In this document: positions 52,900 to 62,605 of the stretch, in pieces | How the letters are laid out: each line of letters opens with the position of its first letter | Position numbering within the stretch: the stretch's first letter is position 1 | Origin: a bacterium UBA4637 | GTDB taxonomy: Bacteria > Bacteroidota > Bacteroidia > Bacteroidales > Bacteroidaceae | NCBI GenBank assembly: GCA_002405875.1 | Contig: DHMR01000070.1 | Span: forward strand, 1 to 64,000 | DNA length: 64,000 nt | Direction: 5' to 3' | Translations under genes and position numbers: made by a program | Notes under the pieces: generated by a model | Told to the model about the DNA's origin: nothing | Databases searched by the model: none | Seen by the model: only the letters and a program-made list of their open reading frames with translations

Positions 52900-53604
52900 T
52901 TATTTCATATACTTCTTGCCATTCTTGACAACAAGACCCTTGTAAGAGTCAGATACTTGCTGACCAGCGAGGTTGTAAGTAGCGGATGACTTGGCAGAAG
53001 AGGTAGTGGCAACGGTTGAAATACCTGTGGTTCCACCTACAGTATACTTGAATCCAAAGAAGCCAATTTTTGAACCTAGAGCCATCAAATAATATTTTTT
53101 TCCTCCTTCAACTTTGAAAGTCACCGTACCATTAGCTTTAGAAGCCACAACTTGCTTACCATCTTCCGTTGTAGTCAAAGTTTGCGATTCACCATCCTTT
53201 GCTGCTGGAAGGTTGTAAGTATAGTCCATACTCTTCTTCAAATCAGACCCCACTAAACACAAACCCTTATTTTTATCAATCTGAATTCCAACTTCAACAG
53301 TACCAGTTTTTATTGGTTCAAACTTCAGATAAGCTCCTGTTGGCTCTTCACCTTCTGTAAATTTCGAACCATTAGTACTACTTGATACGTAAGCTTCAAA
53401 ATCGGCATCAGCCCAATTTGCTTGTTTTTTACCATCTTTAAATGTGGCTCCTTCATTTTCCATGTAGTAAGCTTTTATGTTGTCTACCGATTTGATTTCA
53501 AATCTAACAGTGTACTTGTCACCTTCTTTTACAACATAAGTACCTTGAGCGTTAACACTTGCTGCCATAGCGACAGCTGCAATAAGAGTAAAGAATCTCT
53601 TCAT
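52900..53604 (-). CDS. Small secreted protein with YNLAGQ-type tail
   Basis: A 234-residue protein with a signal peptide cleaved near ASVNAQ. It is beta-rich throughout (TYVVKEGDKYTVRFEIKSVD, VTFKVEGGKKYYLMALGSKI) and has a C-terminal tail ATYNLAGQQVSDSYKGLVV ending KKYMK, almost the same as in the 409- and 816-residue proteins. No catalytic motif was seen. The FGFKYTVGG strand before the tail suggests a jelly-roll binding fold, but this is weak. It is the only minus-strand gene in the pectin locus, divergent from the pectinesterase gene. Confidence 0.68.
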   Translation of the reverse strand: MKRFFTLIAAVAMAASVNAQGTYVVKEGDKYTVRFEIKSVDNIKAYYMENEGATFKDGKKQANWADADFEAYVSSSTNGSKFTEGEEPTGAYLKFEPIKTGTVEVGIQIDKNKGLCLVGSDLKKSMDYTYNLPAAKDGESQTLTTTEDGKQVVASKANGTVTFKVEGGKKYYLMALGSKIGFFGFKYTVGGTTGISTVATTSSAKSSATYNLAGQQVSDSYKGLVVKNGKKYMK

Positions 53605-53612
53605 AATCGTTT

Positions 53613-53648
53613 GTTTTAAGTTTATATTTATTTTGTTTTAAGTTTATA
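53613..53648. repeat. 14-bp direct repeat in leader of minus-strand secreted gene
   Basis: GTTTTAAGTTTATA at 53613-53626 and again at 53635-53648, 22 bp apart. It lies in the leader of the minus-strand gene, whose -7 box (TACCTTTG) is at 53693-53700. Confidence 0.55.
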
Positions 53649-53692
53649 CTAAGTATTAAGTTTGTATTCCTAAACTTTAGTAGATTCTGTTG

Positions 53693-53700
53693 CAAAGGTA
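53693..53700 (-). promoter_or_regulatory. -7 box of minus-strand secreted gene
   Basis: TACCTTTG on the minus strand, about 90 bp before the start codon. No TTTG at the usual -33 distance. Confidence 0.5.
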
Positions 53701-53742
53701 ACACTTTCTCCCATACATTGAACCATTATGAACTTAAAATCT

Positions 53743-53760
53743 CACGCAAACGATTACGTA
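53743..53760. promoter_or_regulatory. Shared dyad site 2 (CGnAAnCGnTTnCG)
   Basis: Identical over 15 bp (CGCAAACGATTACGT) to the site at 15694-15711. Its end is 43 bp before the -7 box of the pectinesterase gene (53804-53811). Probably a binding site for a regulator shared with susC. Confidence 0.5.
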
Positions 53761-53803
53761 CACTTATCACATATTCCTTACTCCACTTTCCAATTATTTA
53801 TTG

Positions 53804-53811
53804 TACTTTTG
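53804..53811 (+). promoter_or_regulatory. -7 box of pectinesterase gene
   Basis: TACTTTTG matches TAnnTTTG. The -33 element is absent, which fits a promoter that needs an activator. Confidence 0.55.
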
Positions 53812-53910
53812 CCACGTAATTCTACTTGAAACAAAAGCAGACCAAACTACACCTATTTTATAATAAGACAAAGAATAAAACTCAAAAATAAACCTAAAAA
53901 TAACAAACAA

Positions 53911-56900
53911 ATGAGAAGAAATCTACTAAGATTCGGACTATTAAGTCTGCTGCTTGTCTTTGCATTCGTTGCCAAAGCACAAGACGTGACTGCTCTTTGG
54001 GACTTCCAACACAATGTGCCAGAAGGCATCAACGACGCAACCAACTTCCAAGGCAAGATGGGCGACATCGCCTCCACTGTCGATGGCATCATGTTGCATG
54101 TAGACGCAACCAACGGCAAGTTGAAGGGAAGACAAAGCGATGCACAGTTTAACCAAGGCACCATCCTACAGGTACCAGTCAAGTCAGCTAAGGACATCGT
54201 TACTGTAACCAGTTACCCTAACTACCACAACTACACCATCGGAGGCGTAACTGCCACAGCTGACGCTACCGACCATAAGGCAACAACCGCCGAAGTGGCT
54301 AAGGGCTACGTGGAAGTTGTCGCAACAGGTGTCTGCTACCTCTACAACGTCAAGGTAGTACAGGTGAGTGCCATCCAAGAGAAGGCACTCTACTCTACTA
54401 ATTTCACCAATTGGGCTGAAATAAATCACAAAACAGCCACCAATGAGATTGTAAACTTGAAAACCCTTTACAGCAAGGAAAGCTTTACATTTACCCTGAA
54501 TGGCGTTGGCGTCTACCCAAAGGGAAGTAACAGCAAGTTTGCTGACCGTACCGGCTTCATGGAGACCGCTAAGTACCCTGGCGAATACAAGACCGCAGAG
54601 CCTAGTGCCGTAACCTCACCACTGGCTAGCATCACCAAGATTACGCTCCACCAAGCGGCAACTGGCGGCAACCGTGGTATCAAGATTTCAGCCAAGGGCG
54701 ATGGCGATGCCGACTGGATTGTACTTCACAACGCAACCATCGGCACAGCATCGGGCGAAGATTTGACCATCGACATCAATCGAACCAATTGCCAACTGAA
54801 GTTCGAAAACTTCAACCTCGGTCAGAACGCTTACGTTACCGACCTCGCCATCTACGGCAACGTAGATATGAGCAAGACTCCGATGCTCGGTAGCTTCAGC
54901 CTCAACGGAACCCAGTACCAAGCAGCCGACATCTTCGCAGAAGATGCCACAGGCAAGCAGATTGCCAGCATCCTCATCACCAAGAAGCAGGCGCTCATCT
55001 CTGAGAGCAATCCGCTTACTGACCTCGTAGCTGACAACGGAACCATCAAGAGCACCACCTATACTACCACTGGCGAAGGCGCAGCTCAGAAGACTGTTGC
55101 CAGCATCGTGGTAGAGGCTAATGGCGATGAGACAACTTATGAGTTGACCATCGGTTACAAACCAGATTTCACCCTCACCTATTATAATATAGACGGTAAG
55201 ACCATTCTCGGCACACAAACCGTAGAGCAGGATGCACAAATCGAGAAGTTTGCAGATGGCGTGGATGCCAAGGTTAGCGTAGCCGATGGCAAGAAGTTCC
55301 GTGGCTGGAGTTCTTCTCTGAAGAAGGACGACATCAAGTTCACAACCTCATCTGTCATCACAGGCAACACTTCACTATATGCTCTTGTTACCGAGATTGA
55401 GACAGCCAACCCAACAGCTCGCTACGACTTCGACCTTCAGAAGCAAGGTTTCTGCGCCGACGACCATGAGGCTTTCGTCGTAGAAGGCAACGGAAAATGG
55501 CACGACGCAACCCATGGTTGGGCATTCTCCGCATCTGATAAAATCAAGGTTTTGATGGGCGGCAAGGGTTATGTCAAGATGAACCTCTGCCAGTACAGCA
55601 ATGCCGGTGCCATCACCCTCACCTCTCCTAGCGGTCAAGAGATTGCATCCATCGAAGCCAAGGCTAGCAAGGATGGTAACATCGGCATTCTCCAGAACAC
55701 TTCCGAGGAGAGTGGCGAATACACCATCTCCTTCGAAAACGGTGCATATCTCCATAACCTCAGCATCGTAAACATGACCAACCCAGCTTATGCACAAAAC
55801 GGCAATTGGATGACCGTAAAGGCAGGCGATGCCCAGAGTTTCATCACTGCTCTCGAAGTAGCCAACGGCAACAATGCTGCCACCGACGCAGCCCGCACTT
55901 ACATCTTCTTGCCTAACGGCACCTACGATCTCGGCGACAAGTGCCTCACCACCATCAGCGGAAACAACATCTCCATCATCGGCGAGAGCATGGACAAGAC
56001 CATCATCGTCAACACTCCAGAGGTAGAGGGTATCGGCGTAACCGCCACACTCTTCAACACCAGCACTGGTCTCTACCTGCAAGACCTCACCCTGAAGAAT
56101 GCTTATCCATTCGACAAGAGTACAGGTCGTGCCGTTTGTCTCCAAGACAAGGGTACACGCACCATCTGCAAGAACGTGAAGATGCTCTCTTACCAGGACA
56201 CTTACTATAGCAACAACAATAAAGGACAGTACTACTTCGAGACCTCAGACATCCACGGAATCGTAGACTTCATCTGCGGTGGTGGCGATGCTTTCTTCAA
56301 CAAGTGTACCTTGACTTTGGAGCCAGGCAAGAACAGCTATATCACAGCACCTTACACCGATGGTTCCAACTTTGGTTACGTATTCGATGGATGCAAGATT
56401 GTAGGTTCTCCTACCGACAAGTTCGATTTAGGTCGTTCTTGGGGTGGAACAGCCATGTGCGCCTTCCTCAATACCACTCTCGACGCCAACGCTGCCAAGA
56501 ACATCAGCGCTACCCGTTGGTGTGCAGGTGGTATGAACGTTATTGCCAAGAACTTCTGGGAGTACAACACTCTGGACGAAACTGGTAAAGTGATCTCTCC
56601 TGCTGAGAACGTGGTGAAGTTTACCAAGGATAAGGAAGTTAACGAGTATAACACCATCATGACAGCCGATAAAGCTGCCAACTATACACTCGACAAGGTA
56701 TTCACCGACTGGACTCCAGCCCAACTTGCCACTCAAGTCAAGGCTACAGACGCAACCATCGAAAACAAGAAGTTGTCATGGAATGGAGATGCCGCTATGT
56801 ATCTTGTATTGAAAGATAACAAGTTTATGGCATTCACATCCGACAAGACATACGATATCGACGATGTTACCGCCACATGGAGCGTTCGTGCAGCCAACGA

Positions 56901-57099
56901 GATGGGCGGTCTTGGCGAGGCTACCGTTGCCTCCACCAGCACAGGCATTGAGAATGTAGCTACAGCGACCGATGTCGTAAGCGCCCAAATTTATACCGTC
57001 GATGGTGTACAGGTAAGCCAGTTGCAACAAGGCATCAATATCATTGTTAAAACGATGACTGATGGCAGCAAGAAGACTAGCAAGGTTGTCATCAAGTAA
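53911..57099 (+). CDS. Secreted multi-domain pectinesterase (CE8)
   Basis: A 1062-residue protein with a signal peptide cleaved near AKAQ. The N-terminal 620 residues are beta-rich, including modules opening VTALWDFQHNVPEG and an InlB/MucBP-like part (TLTYYNIDGKTILGTQTV). Residues about 640-1000 are the CE8 beta-helix with YQDTYY near 760, GIVDFICGGGDAFF near 784 and LGRSWGG near 839, holding the catalytic Gln, Asp and Arg. CE8 enzymes remove methyl esters from homogalacturonan, opening it to GH28 and lyases. LGRSW replaces the more usual LGRPW. The tail (QIYTVDGVQVSQLQQGINII) is related to those of other secreted proteins here. Confidence 0.88.
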   Translation: MRRNLLRFGLLSLLLVFAFVAKAQDVTALWDFQHNVPEGINDATNFQGKMGDIASTVDGIMLHVDATNGKLKGRQSDAQFNQGTILQVPVKSAKDIVTVTSYPNYHNYTIGGVTATADATDHKATTAEVAKGYVEVVATGVCYLYNVKVVQVSAIQEKALYSTNFTNWAEINHKTATNEIVNLKTLYSKESFTFTLNGVGVYPKGSNSKFADRTGFMETAKYPGEYKTAEPSAVTSPLASITKITLHQAATGGNRGIKISAKGDGDADWIVLHNATIGTASGEDLTIDINRTNCQLKFENFNLGQNAYVTDLAIYGNVDMSKTPMLGSFSLNGTQYQAADIFAEDATGKQIASILITKKQALISESNPLTDLVADNGTIKSTTYTTTGEGAAQKTVASIVVEANGDETTYELTIGYKPDFTLTYYNIDGKTILGTQTVEQDAQIEKFADGVDAKVSVADGKKFRGWSSSLKKDDIKFTTSSVITGNTSLYALVTEIETANPTARYDFDLQKQGFCADDHEAFVVEGNGKWHDATHGWAFSASDKIKVLMGGKGYVKMNLCQYSNAGAITLTSPSGQEIASIEAKASKDGNIGILQNTSEESGEYTISFENGAYLHNLSIVNMTNPAYAQNGNWMTVKAGDAQSFITALEVANGNNAATDAARTYIFLPNGTYDLGDKCLTTISGNNISIIGESMDKTIIVNTPEVEGIGVTATLFNTSTGLYLQDLTLKNAYPFDKSTGRAVCLQDKGTRTICKNVKMLSYQDTYYSNNNKGQYYFETSDIHGIVDFICGGGDAFFNKCTLTLEPGKNSYITAPYTDGSNFGYVFDGCKIVGSPTDKFDLGRSWGGTAMCAFLNTTLDANAAKNISATRWCAGGMNVIAKNFWEYNTLDETGKVISPAENVVKFTKDKEVNEYNTIMTADKAANYTLDKVFTDWTPAQLATQVKATDATIENKKLSWNGDAAMYLVLKDNKFMAFTSDKTYDIDDVTATWSVRAANEMGGLGEATVASTSTGIENVATATDVVSAQIYTVDGVQVSQLQQGINIIVKTMTDGSKKTSKVVIK

Positions 57100-57155
57100 A
57101 ATTGAAAAATGTAAAAAACAAAAAGAAAACAAATAACACATTTTTCAACGAAATC

Positions 57156-57196
57156 AAGGTACGGTGTCGGTATATCGACATTGTACCTTTCTTTTT
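57156..57196 (+). terminator. Terminator after pectinesterase gene
   Basis: AAGGTAC (57156-57162) pairs with GTACCTT (57183-57189), with an inner TGTCG/CGACA stem, and a T-rich tail follows. The pectinesterase and susC transcripts are therefore probably separate. Confidence 0.8.
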
Positions 57197-57249
57197 GCGC
57201 TAAAACAAAGCGATTATCATATATAAAAGACAACGGAATATATCGAAAA

Positions 57250-57267
57250 CTCGAAAACGTTTACGTA
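57250..57267. promoter_or_regulatory. Shared dyad site 3 (CGnAAnCGnTTnCG)
   Basis: CTCGAAAACGTTTACGTA keeps the dyad core of sites 1 and 2 with a perfect central AAACGTTT. It ends 42 bp before the -7 box of susC at 57310, the same spacing as site 2. Confidence 0.5.
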
Positions 57268-57309
57268 GTTTATCAAATCAAAAAGTATGGTTGTTTGCGC
57301 AAAAATTAG

Positions 57310-57317
57310 TATTTTTG
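57310..57317 (+). promoter_or_regulatory. -7 box of susC
   Basis: TATTTTTG matches TAnnTTTG, 45 bp before the start codon. No -33 TTTG at the usual distance. Confidence 0.55.
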
Positions 57318-57362
57318 CACACAGAATTATATAATTTTTACTAATCTAACCAAAATAAATGT

Positions 57363-60300
57363 ATGTCTGGTAAATCAAACAAACTCAAATTTGCGTTAGT
57401 GGGTGGACTGATGTTCACCGTGACAAGCCTGTCAGCGCAAACAATTAAGGGTACTGTTACTGACAATACGGGCGAGCCAATTATCGGAGCCTCCGTCATG
57501 GAGGTGGGACAAGCCGGCAATGGTGGCGTGACCGACATTGATGGTAATTTTACCGTAAACTTAAAAGGCAAAAGCAACAAGATCAAGATTTCATACATCG
57601 GTATGAAACCTCAGGAGATTAATGTTGCTGGTAAAACAAACGTTACTGTAAAGCTAGAAGACGAGTCAAACAGCTTGAACGATGTGGTCGTTATCGGCTA
57701 TGGAACCATGAAGAAGAAGGACCTCACCGGTTCTGTAGCATCCATCGGTTCCAAGGAACTTGCAGACATTCCTGTCTCTAGTGTTGGCGAAGCTATGACT
57801 GGTAAGTTGGCTGGTGTCAACATCACAACTACAGAAGGTTCACCTGACGCCGACATCAAGATTCGTGTGCGTGGTGGCGGTTCTTTGTCTCAGGACAACT
57901 CCCCTCTTTATATCGTTGATGGCTTCCCTGTAAGCTCTATCAGCGACATCGCTCCAAGCGAAATAGAGACCATCGACGTTTTGAAGGATGCTTCTTCCAC
58001 AGCCATCTATGGTGCCCGTGGCGCCAATGGTGTCATCATCGTGACCACCAAGAGCGGCAAGGAAGGCAAGACACAGGTAAGCTTCGGTGCTTCCCTTGGT
58101 TTCAAGAAAATGATCAAAGAAACCAAGGTGATGGACCCTTATCACTATGCCCTCTACCAGTACGAGGTGGGTAACACCGAGTATGGCGATTATGACGACA
58201 TGGATATTTGGAAGTCTGTCAAGGGCAATGACTGGCAGGACGAACTCTTTGGCCGCACAGGCTTGCAGCAGATTTACAATGTAGCAGTAAACGGCGGAAC
58301 CAAGGACACCAAGTATAATGTAAGTTATGCTCGCACCGATGACAAGAGCATCATGAAGTCGTCCGATTACACCAAGGACAACATCAACGCCAAGCTCAAC
58401 AGCAACTTGAACAAGTGGTTGACATTGGACTTCAACGCTCGCTTGGCTTACACCAAAATCAATGGCTTGGGCTCAGGTGCTGACACCAACGAGAGCAACG
58501 CATCCAACTCCATAGTTGCCAAGACAGTGACTTTCCGTCCTGTAGATCCTTTGTTCATCAGCAGCGATGATGACGATGAAAGTTCTAACAGCACGGAGGC
58601 GAGCCCATTGCAGCGTTCAGACGACACCTACAAGCAGCAGCGTCGTTTCCGCCAAAACTATAATGCAGGCTTGAACTGGAAACCATTCAAGGGCATCACA
58701 TTCCGCTCAGAGTTCGGTTACTCTTGGAGCTACGAGAAGACAGAGCAGGCATGGGGTAACTATGCGACTCGCAACTCAAAGTTTGGTTATCTTGGTCAGC
58801 CTCAGACACAGATTATCCGCAAGGACAACAAGAACTGGCGCAATGCCAACACTTTGACATACGACACCAAGAACGCCTTCGTCAAAGGTGACAAGCTGAA
58901 TGTACTCGTAGGTCAAGAGTGGTCGTCCTCACAGGACGAGAGCTATACATCTACAACCGTAGCATTCCCTTCCACAATCGGTATCAAGGAAGCATTGGCT
59001 AACCAGGCTGCGGGTACAGCCCTCCCTAATGACAACACCATCGGCAGAAAGGACAACCTCTTGTCTTACTTCGGCCGTATCAACTACTCCTATGCTGAGA
59101 AATACCTCTTCACAGCCACACTTCGTGCCGACGCATCCTCCAAGTTTGCCAAAGGCAACCGTTGGGGATATTTCCCATCAGCAGCCTTCGCATGGCGCGT
59201 GAGCGAGGAAGAATTCATGAAGAGTACAGCCAGCTGGTTGTCTAACTTGAAACTCCGCCTCTCATACGGTACAGCCGGTAACAACCGCATCAAGAGCGGA
59301 CTGATCGATGCTACCTACTCTTTGACAGATGCGACAGGTAAGTCACCATTCTTCGACGAGACGTACTCCACCATGTTGGAGCACAACACCTTGTCGAACC
59401 CTAACCTGAAGTGGGAGACAACCATCACCCGTGACCTCGGTCTCGACTTCGGCTTCTTCAACAGCCGTATCAATGGTACACTCGACTTCTACTGGAACAC
59501 CACCAAGGACCTCTTGATGCAGACCAACATTCCTTCTATCTCAGGATATGCTTATCAGTATCAGAACTTTGGCCAGACCTCCAACAAGGGTTTCGAGTTT
59601 ACACTCAACGCCGACATCATCAACAAGAAGAACTTTACACTCAGCTTCACAGGCAACATCTCTTACAACCGCAATAAGATTGACAAGTTGAACAGCCAGG
59701 CTGAGTTCCAAGAGTACAAGTGGGCAGGTTCACTTTGCTCAGACAACCAGAACTTCCGTATCGTGGAAGGCGGTCGCCTCGGTGAGCTCTGGGGCTACAA
59801 GATGGACGGATTCTATACAGTCTTTGACCCATCCACAGGCAAGGGAGACTTAAAATGGAACGGAACTGCCTGGGAAGTAGCAGACCCTAGCATCGCCAAC
59901 ACCGTAGGTACCATCGGCGGTACTTTGGCTCCAGGTGCCATCAAGCTCCAGGCTGACGAAAACGGCAAGGCCATCAAGCAGCGCTTGGGTAACACCATCG
60001 CTCCTTGGACGGGTGGCTTCGGATTCAACGCCACCTTCCATGGCTTCGACGCATCCGTATTCTGCAACTACTCATTCGGCAACAAGATTGTGAATGGAAC
60101 CAAGTTGGCTTCCAGCTTCTTCCAGGGTTCACGCAAGGGTTACAACTTGAACGCAGACTTCTTGAACCGCTACACCTGTGTAGATCCAGCCACAGGAACC
60201 AACCTGACCAAGCCATCGGCAACAGTCATCGCCCAGTATGGCGGCATCGAGAACATTTATAACCGCTTGAACGAAATCAACGCCAACGCAAGCATCTTCA

Positions 60301-60599
60301 ACCCTTGTGTAACAGGCACCATGTCTATCACTGATTATGCGGTGGAGAGCGGTTCATTCCTTCGTTTGCAGACATTGACCTTGGGTTACACCCTACCAAA
60401 GCATCTGCTTAGCAAGGTATTCTTGAACAATGTGCGTTTCTACGCTACAGCTTACAACCTGCTCACTATCACAGGCTATTCTGGCTCAGACCCTGAGACA
60501 GATGTAAGTTCCAAGAAGAATCCAATGTGCCCAGGTATCGACTACGCAGCTTATCCTAAGAGCCGCTCATTCGTATTTGGTGTGAATGTTTCATTCTAA
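57363..60599 (+). CDS. SusC/RagA-family TonB-dependent outer-membrane transporter
   Basis: A 1078-residue protein with a signal peptide ending near TSLSAQ. A carboxypeptidase-like regulatory domain follows (TIKGTVTDNTGEPIIGASVM), then a TonB box region and plug (VVIGYGTMKKKDLTGSV, LYIVDGFPVSSISDI, the YGARGANGVIIVTTKSGK signature) and a 22-strand barrel ending in SFVFGVNVSF. It imports oligosaccharides together with the SusD-like protein, whose gene starts 20 bp downstream. The locus context suggests pectin fragments as substrate. A start 4 bp upstream would hit a stop at once, so the ATG at 57363 is secure. Confidence 0.95.
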   Translation: MSGKSNKLKFALVGGLMFTVTSLSAQTIKGTVTDNTGEPIIGASVMEVGQAGNGGVTDIDGNFTVNLKGKSNKIKISYIGMKPQEINVAGKTNVTVKLEDESNSLNDVVVIGYGTMKKKDLTGSVASIGSKELADIPVSSVGEAMTGKLAGVNITTTEGSPDADIKIRVRGGGSLSQDNSPLYIVDGFPVSSISDIAPSEIETIDVLKDASSTAIYGARGANGVIIVTTKSGKEGKTQVSFGASLGFKKMIKETKVMDPYHYALYQYEVGNTEYGDYDDMDIWKSVKGNDWQDELFGRTGLQQIYNVAVNGGTKDTKYNVSYARTDDKSIMKSSDYTKDNINAKLNSNLNKWLTLDFNARLAYTKINGLGSGADTNESNASNSIVAKTVTFRPVDPLFISSDDDDESSNSTEASPLQRSDDTYKQQRRFRQNYNAGLNWKPFKGITFRSEFGYSWSYEKTEQAWGNYATRNSKFGYLGQPQTQIIRKDNKNWRNANTLTYDTKNAFVKGDKLNVLVGQEWSSSQDESYTSTTVAFPSTIGIKEALANQAAGTALPNDNTIGRKDNLLSYFGRINYSYAEKYLFTATLRADASSKFAKGNRWGYFPSAAFAWRVSEEEFMKSTASWLSNLKLRLSYGTAGNNRIKSGLIDATYSLTDATGKSPFFDETYSTMLEHNTLSNPNLKWETTITRDLGLDFGFFNSRINGTLDFYWNTTKDLLMQTNIPSISGYAYQYQNFGQTSNKGFEFTLNADIINKKNFTLSFTGNISYNRNKIDKLNSQAEFQEYKWAGSLCSDNQNFRIVEGGRLGELWGYKMDGFYTVFDPSTGKGDLKWNGTAWEVADPSIANTVGTIGGTLAPGAIKLQADENGKAIKQRLGNTIAPWTGGFGFNATFHGFDASVFCNYSFGNKIVNGTKLASSFFQGSRKGYNLNADFLNRYTCVDPATGTNLTKPSATVIAQYGGIENIYNRLNEINANASIFNPCVTGTMSITDYAVESGSFLRLQTLTLGYTLPKHLLSKVFLNNVRFYATAYNLLTITGYSGSDPETDVSSKKNPMCPGIDYAAYPKSRSFVFGVNVSF

Positions 60600-60619
60600 T
60601 CTAAAGGAGGAAATTAACA

Positions 60620-62554
60620 ATGAAGAAAAAGAATATATTCAAAGCATTATTGATAAGCGGATTGGTGCTCAGCGCGACATCATGCAGTGACTTCCTTGAC
60701 CAGACGTCACCTTCGGAGCACACTCCGGATGCCATCGCAACCTCACCTTATTATACTAGCCTTGTATTGAACAAAGTATATGGTGAGTTGACAGAGGAAG
60801 GTCTCTACGGACAATTGATGGCCATCACACTCGGTGCCAACTCCGACATCGAGTTGGTGGATGGACAAGATGCTTCCACCGTCATTCAGACCAACAGCGA
60901 ACGTGGTGTCTGCAACTTCAACATGGTGGCTGGCAGCTGGTCTAAGATTCAGACTACATGGGACAAGCTCTACGAGGGCATTGAGTACAGCAACAATGTC
61001 ATTGAGCTCGTAAACAGCTACGACACCCAAAGCAGCAACGAAACCAAGAGCAACATCAACCTGATGCACCGCTATCGTGCAGAGGCGATGACTGTCAGAG
61101 CACTTCTCTACTTCGACTTGGTTCGCAACTTTGGCGATGTGCCTTTGAAACTGGAAGGCACCAAGACCGACTTGAGCAACATCTATGTAGGCAAGACCGA
61201 CCGTGACGAAATCATGGACAGTATGATCGTGCAGTTGGAGAGAGCTATCCCAGACCTTTGCTGGGCTGGCGAAAACTCTTACACCACCGAGCGCATCACC
61301 AAGGGTTACGCTCATGGCTTGCTCGCACAGATTGCCTTGCAGCGTGCCGGATGGGCTATCCGTGAAAAGGCGAAGGAAGGATATGAGACCGCTACAGAGA
61401 ACAGCGACCCTACCTACCCTACCCAGCGCCCAGGCGCAGCAGAGCGTACCAAATACTATCAGTTGGCACAGACTCACCTCAACGAACTCATCGGCAAGGG
61501 CATCCACCAGTTGAACCCAAGCTATGAGAACGAGTGGTATCTCATCAACCAGCGTACCCTCGACAAGCAGTATTACGAGAACCTCTTCGAGGTAGCACTC
61601 GGCTTGAACAAGAGCGGCGAGATGGGTTACACCATCGGTGTGCGTGTCAATGGTGCTACTTCCAAGTATGGTAAGAAAGGTAACTCCAGTGGTAAAATCA
61701 AAATGACGGCTCCTCTCTTCTGGTCATACGACCACAAGGATCAGCGCCGCGACATAACTTGTGTACCTTACACATTGAAAGAGACAGACGGTGTATTGAC
61801 CGAGGCATTCGACAAGAACTCACCTTTTGGCATCTATTGCGGCAAGTGGGACTTCCGCAAGATGAACGAGGAATGGAGAAAAGCAGCCCTGGCAAGTAGC
61901 GAAAAAGTTTGTACAGGTGTCAACTTCGTCACATTACGCTACTCACAGGTACTCCTGATGTACGCAGAGGTGATGAACGAACTCAACGGCAACCCAGATG
62001 CTTCCACTGGAGGCGTAAATGGACTGAGCGCACGTGACGCTCTTGGCATGGTTCATGAGCGTGCTTTCGCTAATGCAGACAAGGCAGAGGCCAAGGCATA
62101 CGTAAATGGTATCGCCTCTGACAAGGACGCATTCTTCAATGCCATCGTAGATGAGAACGCATGGGAGTTTGCTGGTGAGTGCGTGCGTAAGTACGAGTTA
62201 GAGCGTTGGAATCTCCTCAGCAAGAAGATTGACCAATTCAAGGCCGACTACGAGGCTCAGATCAGTGAGTATCCTACAAAACTCTATTACAAGACCATCA
62301 AGACCGCAACAGATGTCAAGATTGACATGAACTCAGTATGCTGGTATGAGGTTCCTGAGAACACCACAGGCTATGAAAGCGTAACATGGTGGGGTGCAGA
62401 GGCAACAGACAAGGATCAGAAAAACCTCGTCGGCAGATTGCCTTTCATCAGCTCTTATCTGAACACAACTGTCAAGAACCGCTACCTCTTGCCTATCGCT
62501 ACTTCCAGCATCGCTGACTCACAGGGCAAGTTGAGCAACTCTTATGGGTATTAA
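60620..62554 (+). CDS. SusD/RagB-family outer-membrane glycan-binding lipoprotein
   Basis: A 644-residue lipoprotein (lipobox LSATSC, Cys at about residue 22), then the SusD-type start SDFLDQTSPSEHTPDAIA. The TPR-rich N-terminal half contains RYRAEAMTVRALLYFDLVRNFGDVPL and the C-terminal half has LRYSQVLLMYAEVMNEL and ENAWEFAGECVRKYELERW, all family signatures. It caps the SusC barrel at the cell surface and delivers glycan. A good ribosome-binding site (AAAGGAGG) precedes it, 20 bp after susC. Confidence 0.95.
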   Translation: MKKKNIFKALLISGLVLSATSCSDFLDQTSPSEHTPDAIATSPYYTSLVLNKVYGELTEEGLYGQLMAITLGANSDIELVDGQDASTVIQTNSERGVCNFNMVAGSWSKIQTTWDKLYEGIEYSNNVIELVNSYDTQSSNETKSNINLMHRYRAEAMTVRALLYFDLVRNFGDVPLKLEGTKTDLSNIYVGKTDRDEIMDSMIVQLERAIPDLCWAGENSYTTERITKGYAHGLLAQIALQRAGWAIREKAKEGYETATENSDPTYPTQRPGAAERTKYYQLAQTHLNELIGKGIHQLNPSYENEWYLINQRTLDKQYYENLFEVALGLNKSGEMGYTIGVRVNGATSKYGKKGNSSGKIKMTAPLFWSYDHKDQRRDITCVPYTLKETDGVLTEAFDKNSPFGIYCGKWDFRKMNEEWRKAALASSEKVCTGVNFVTLRYSQVLLMYAEVMNELNGNPDASTGGVNGLSARDALGMVHERAFANADKAEAKAYVNGIASDKDAFFNAIVDENAWEFAGECVRKYELERWNLLSKKIDQFKADYEAQISEYPTKLYYKTIKTATDVKIDMNSVCWYEVPENTTGYESVTWWGAEATDKDQKNLVGRLPFISSYLNTTVKNRYLLPIATSSIADSQGKLSNSYGY

Positions 62555-62605
62555 TCCCATAGAGAGGTTCCATCATAATAACAACCAAGATAAAACAGTA
62601 CAGAA

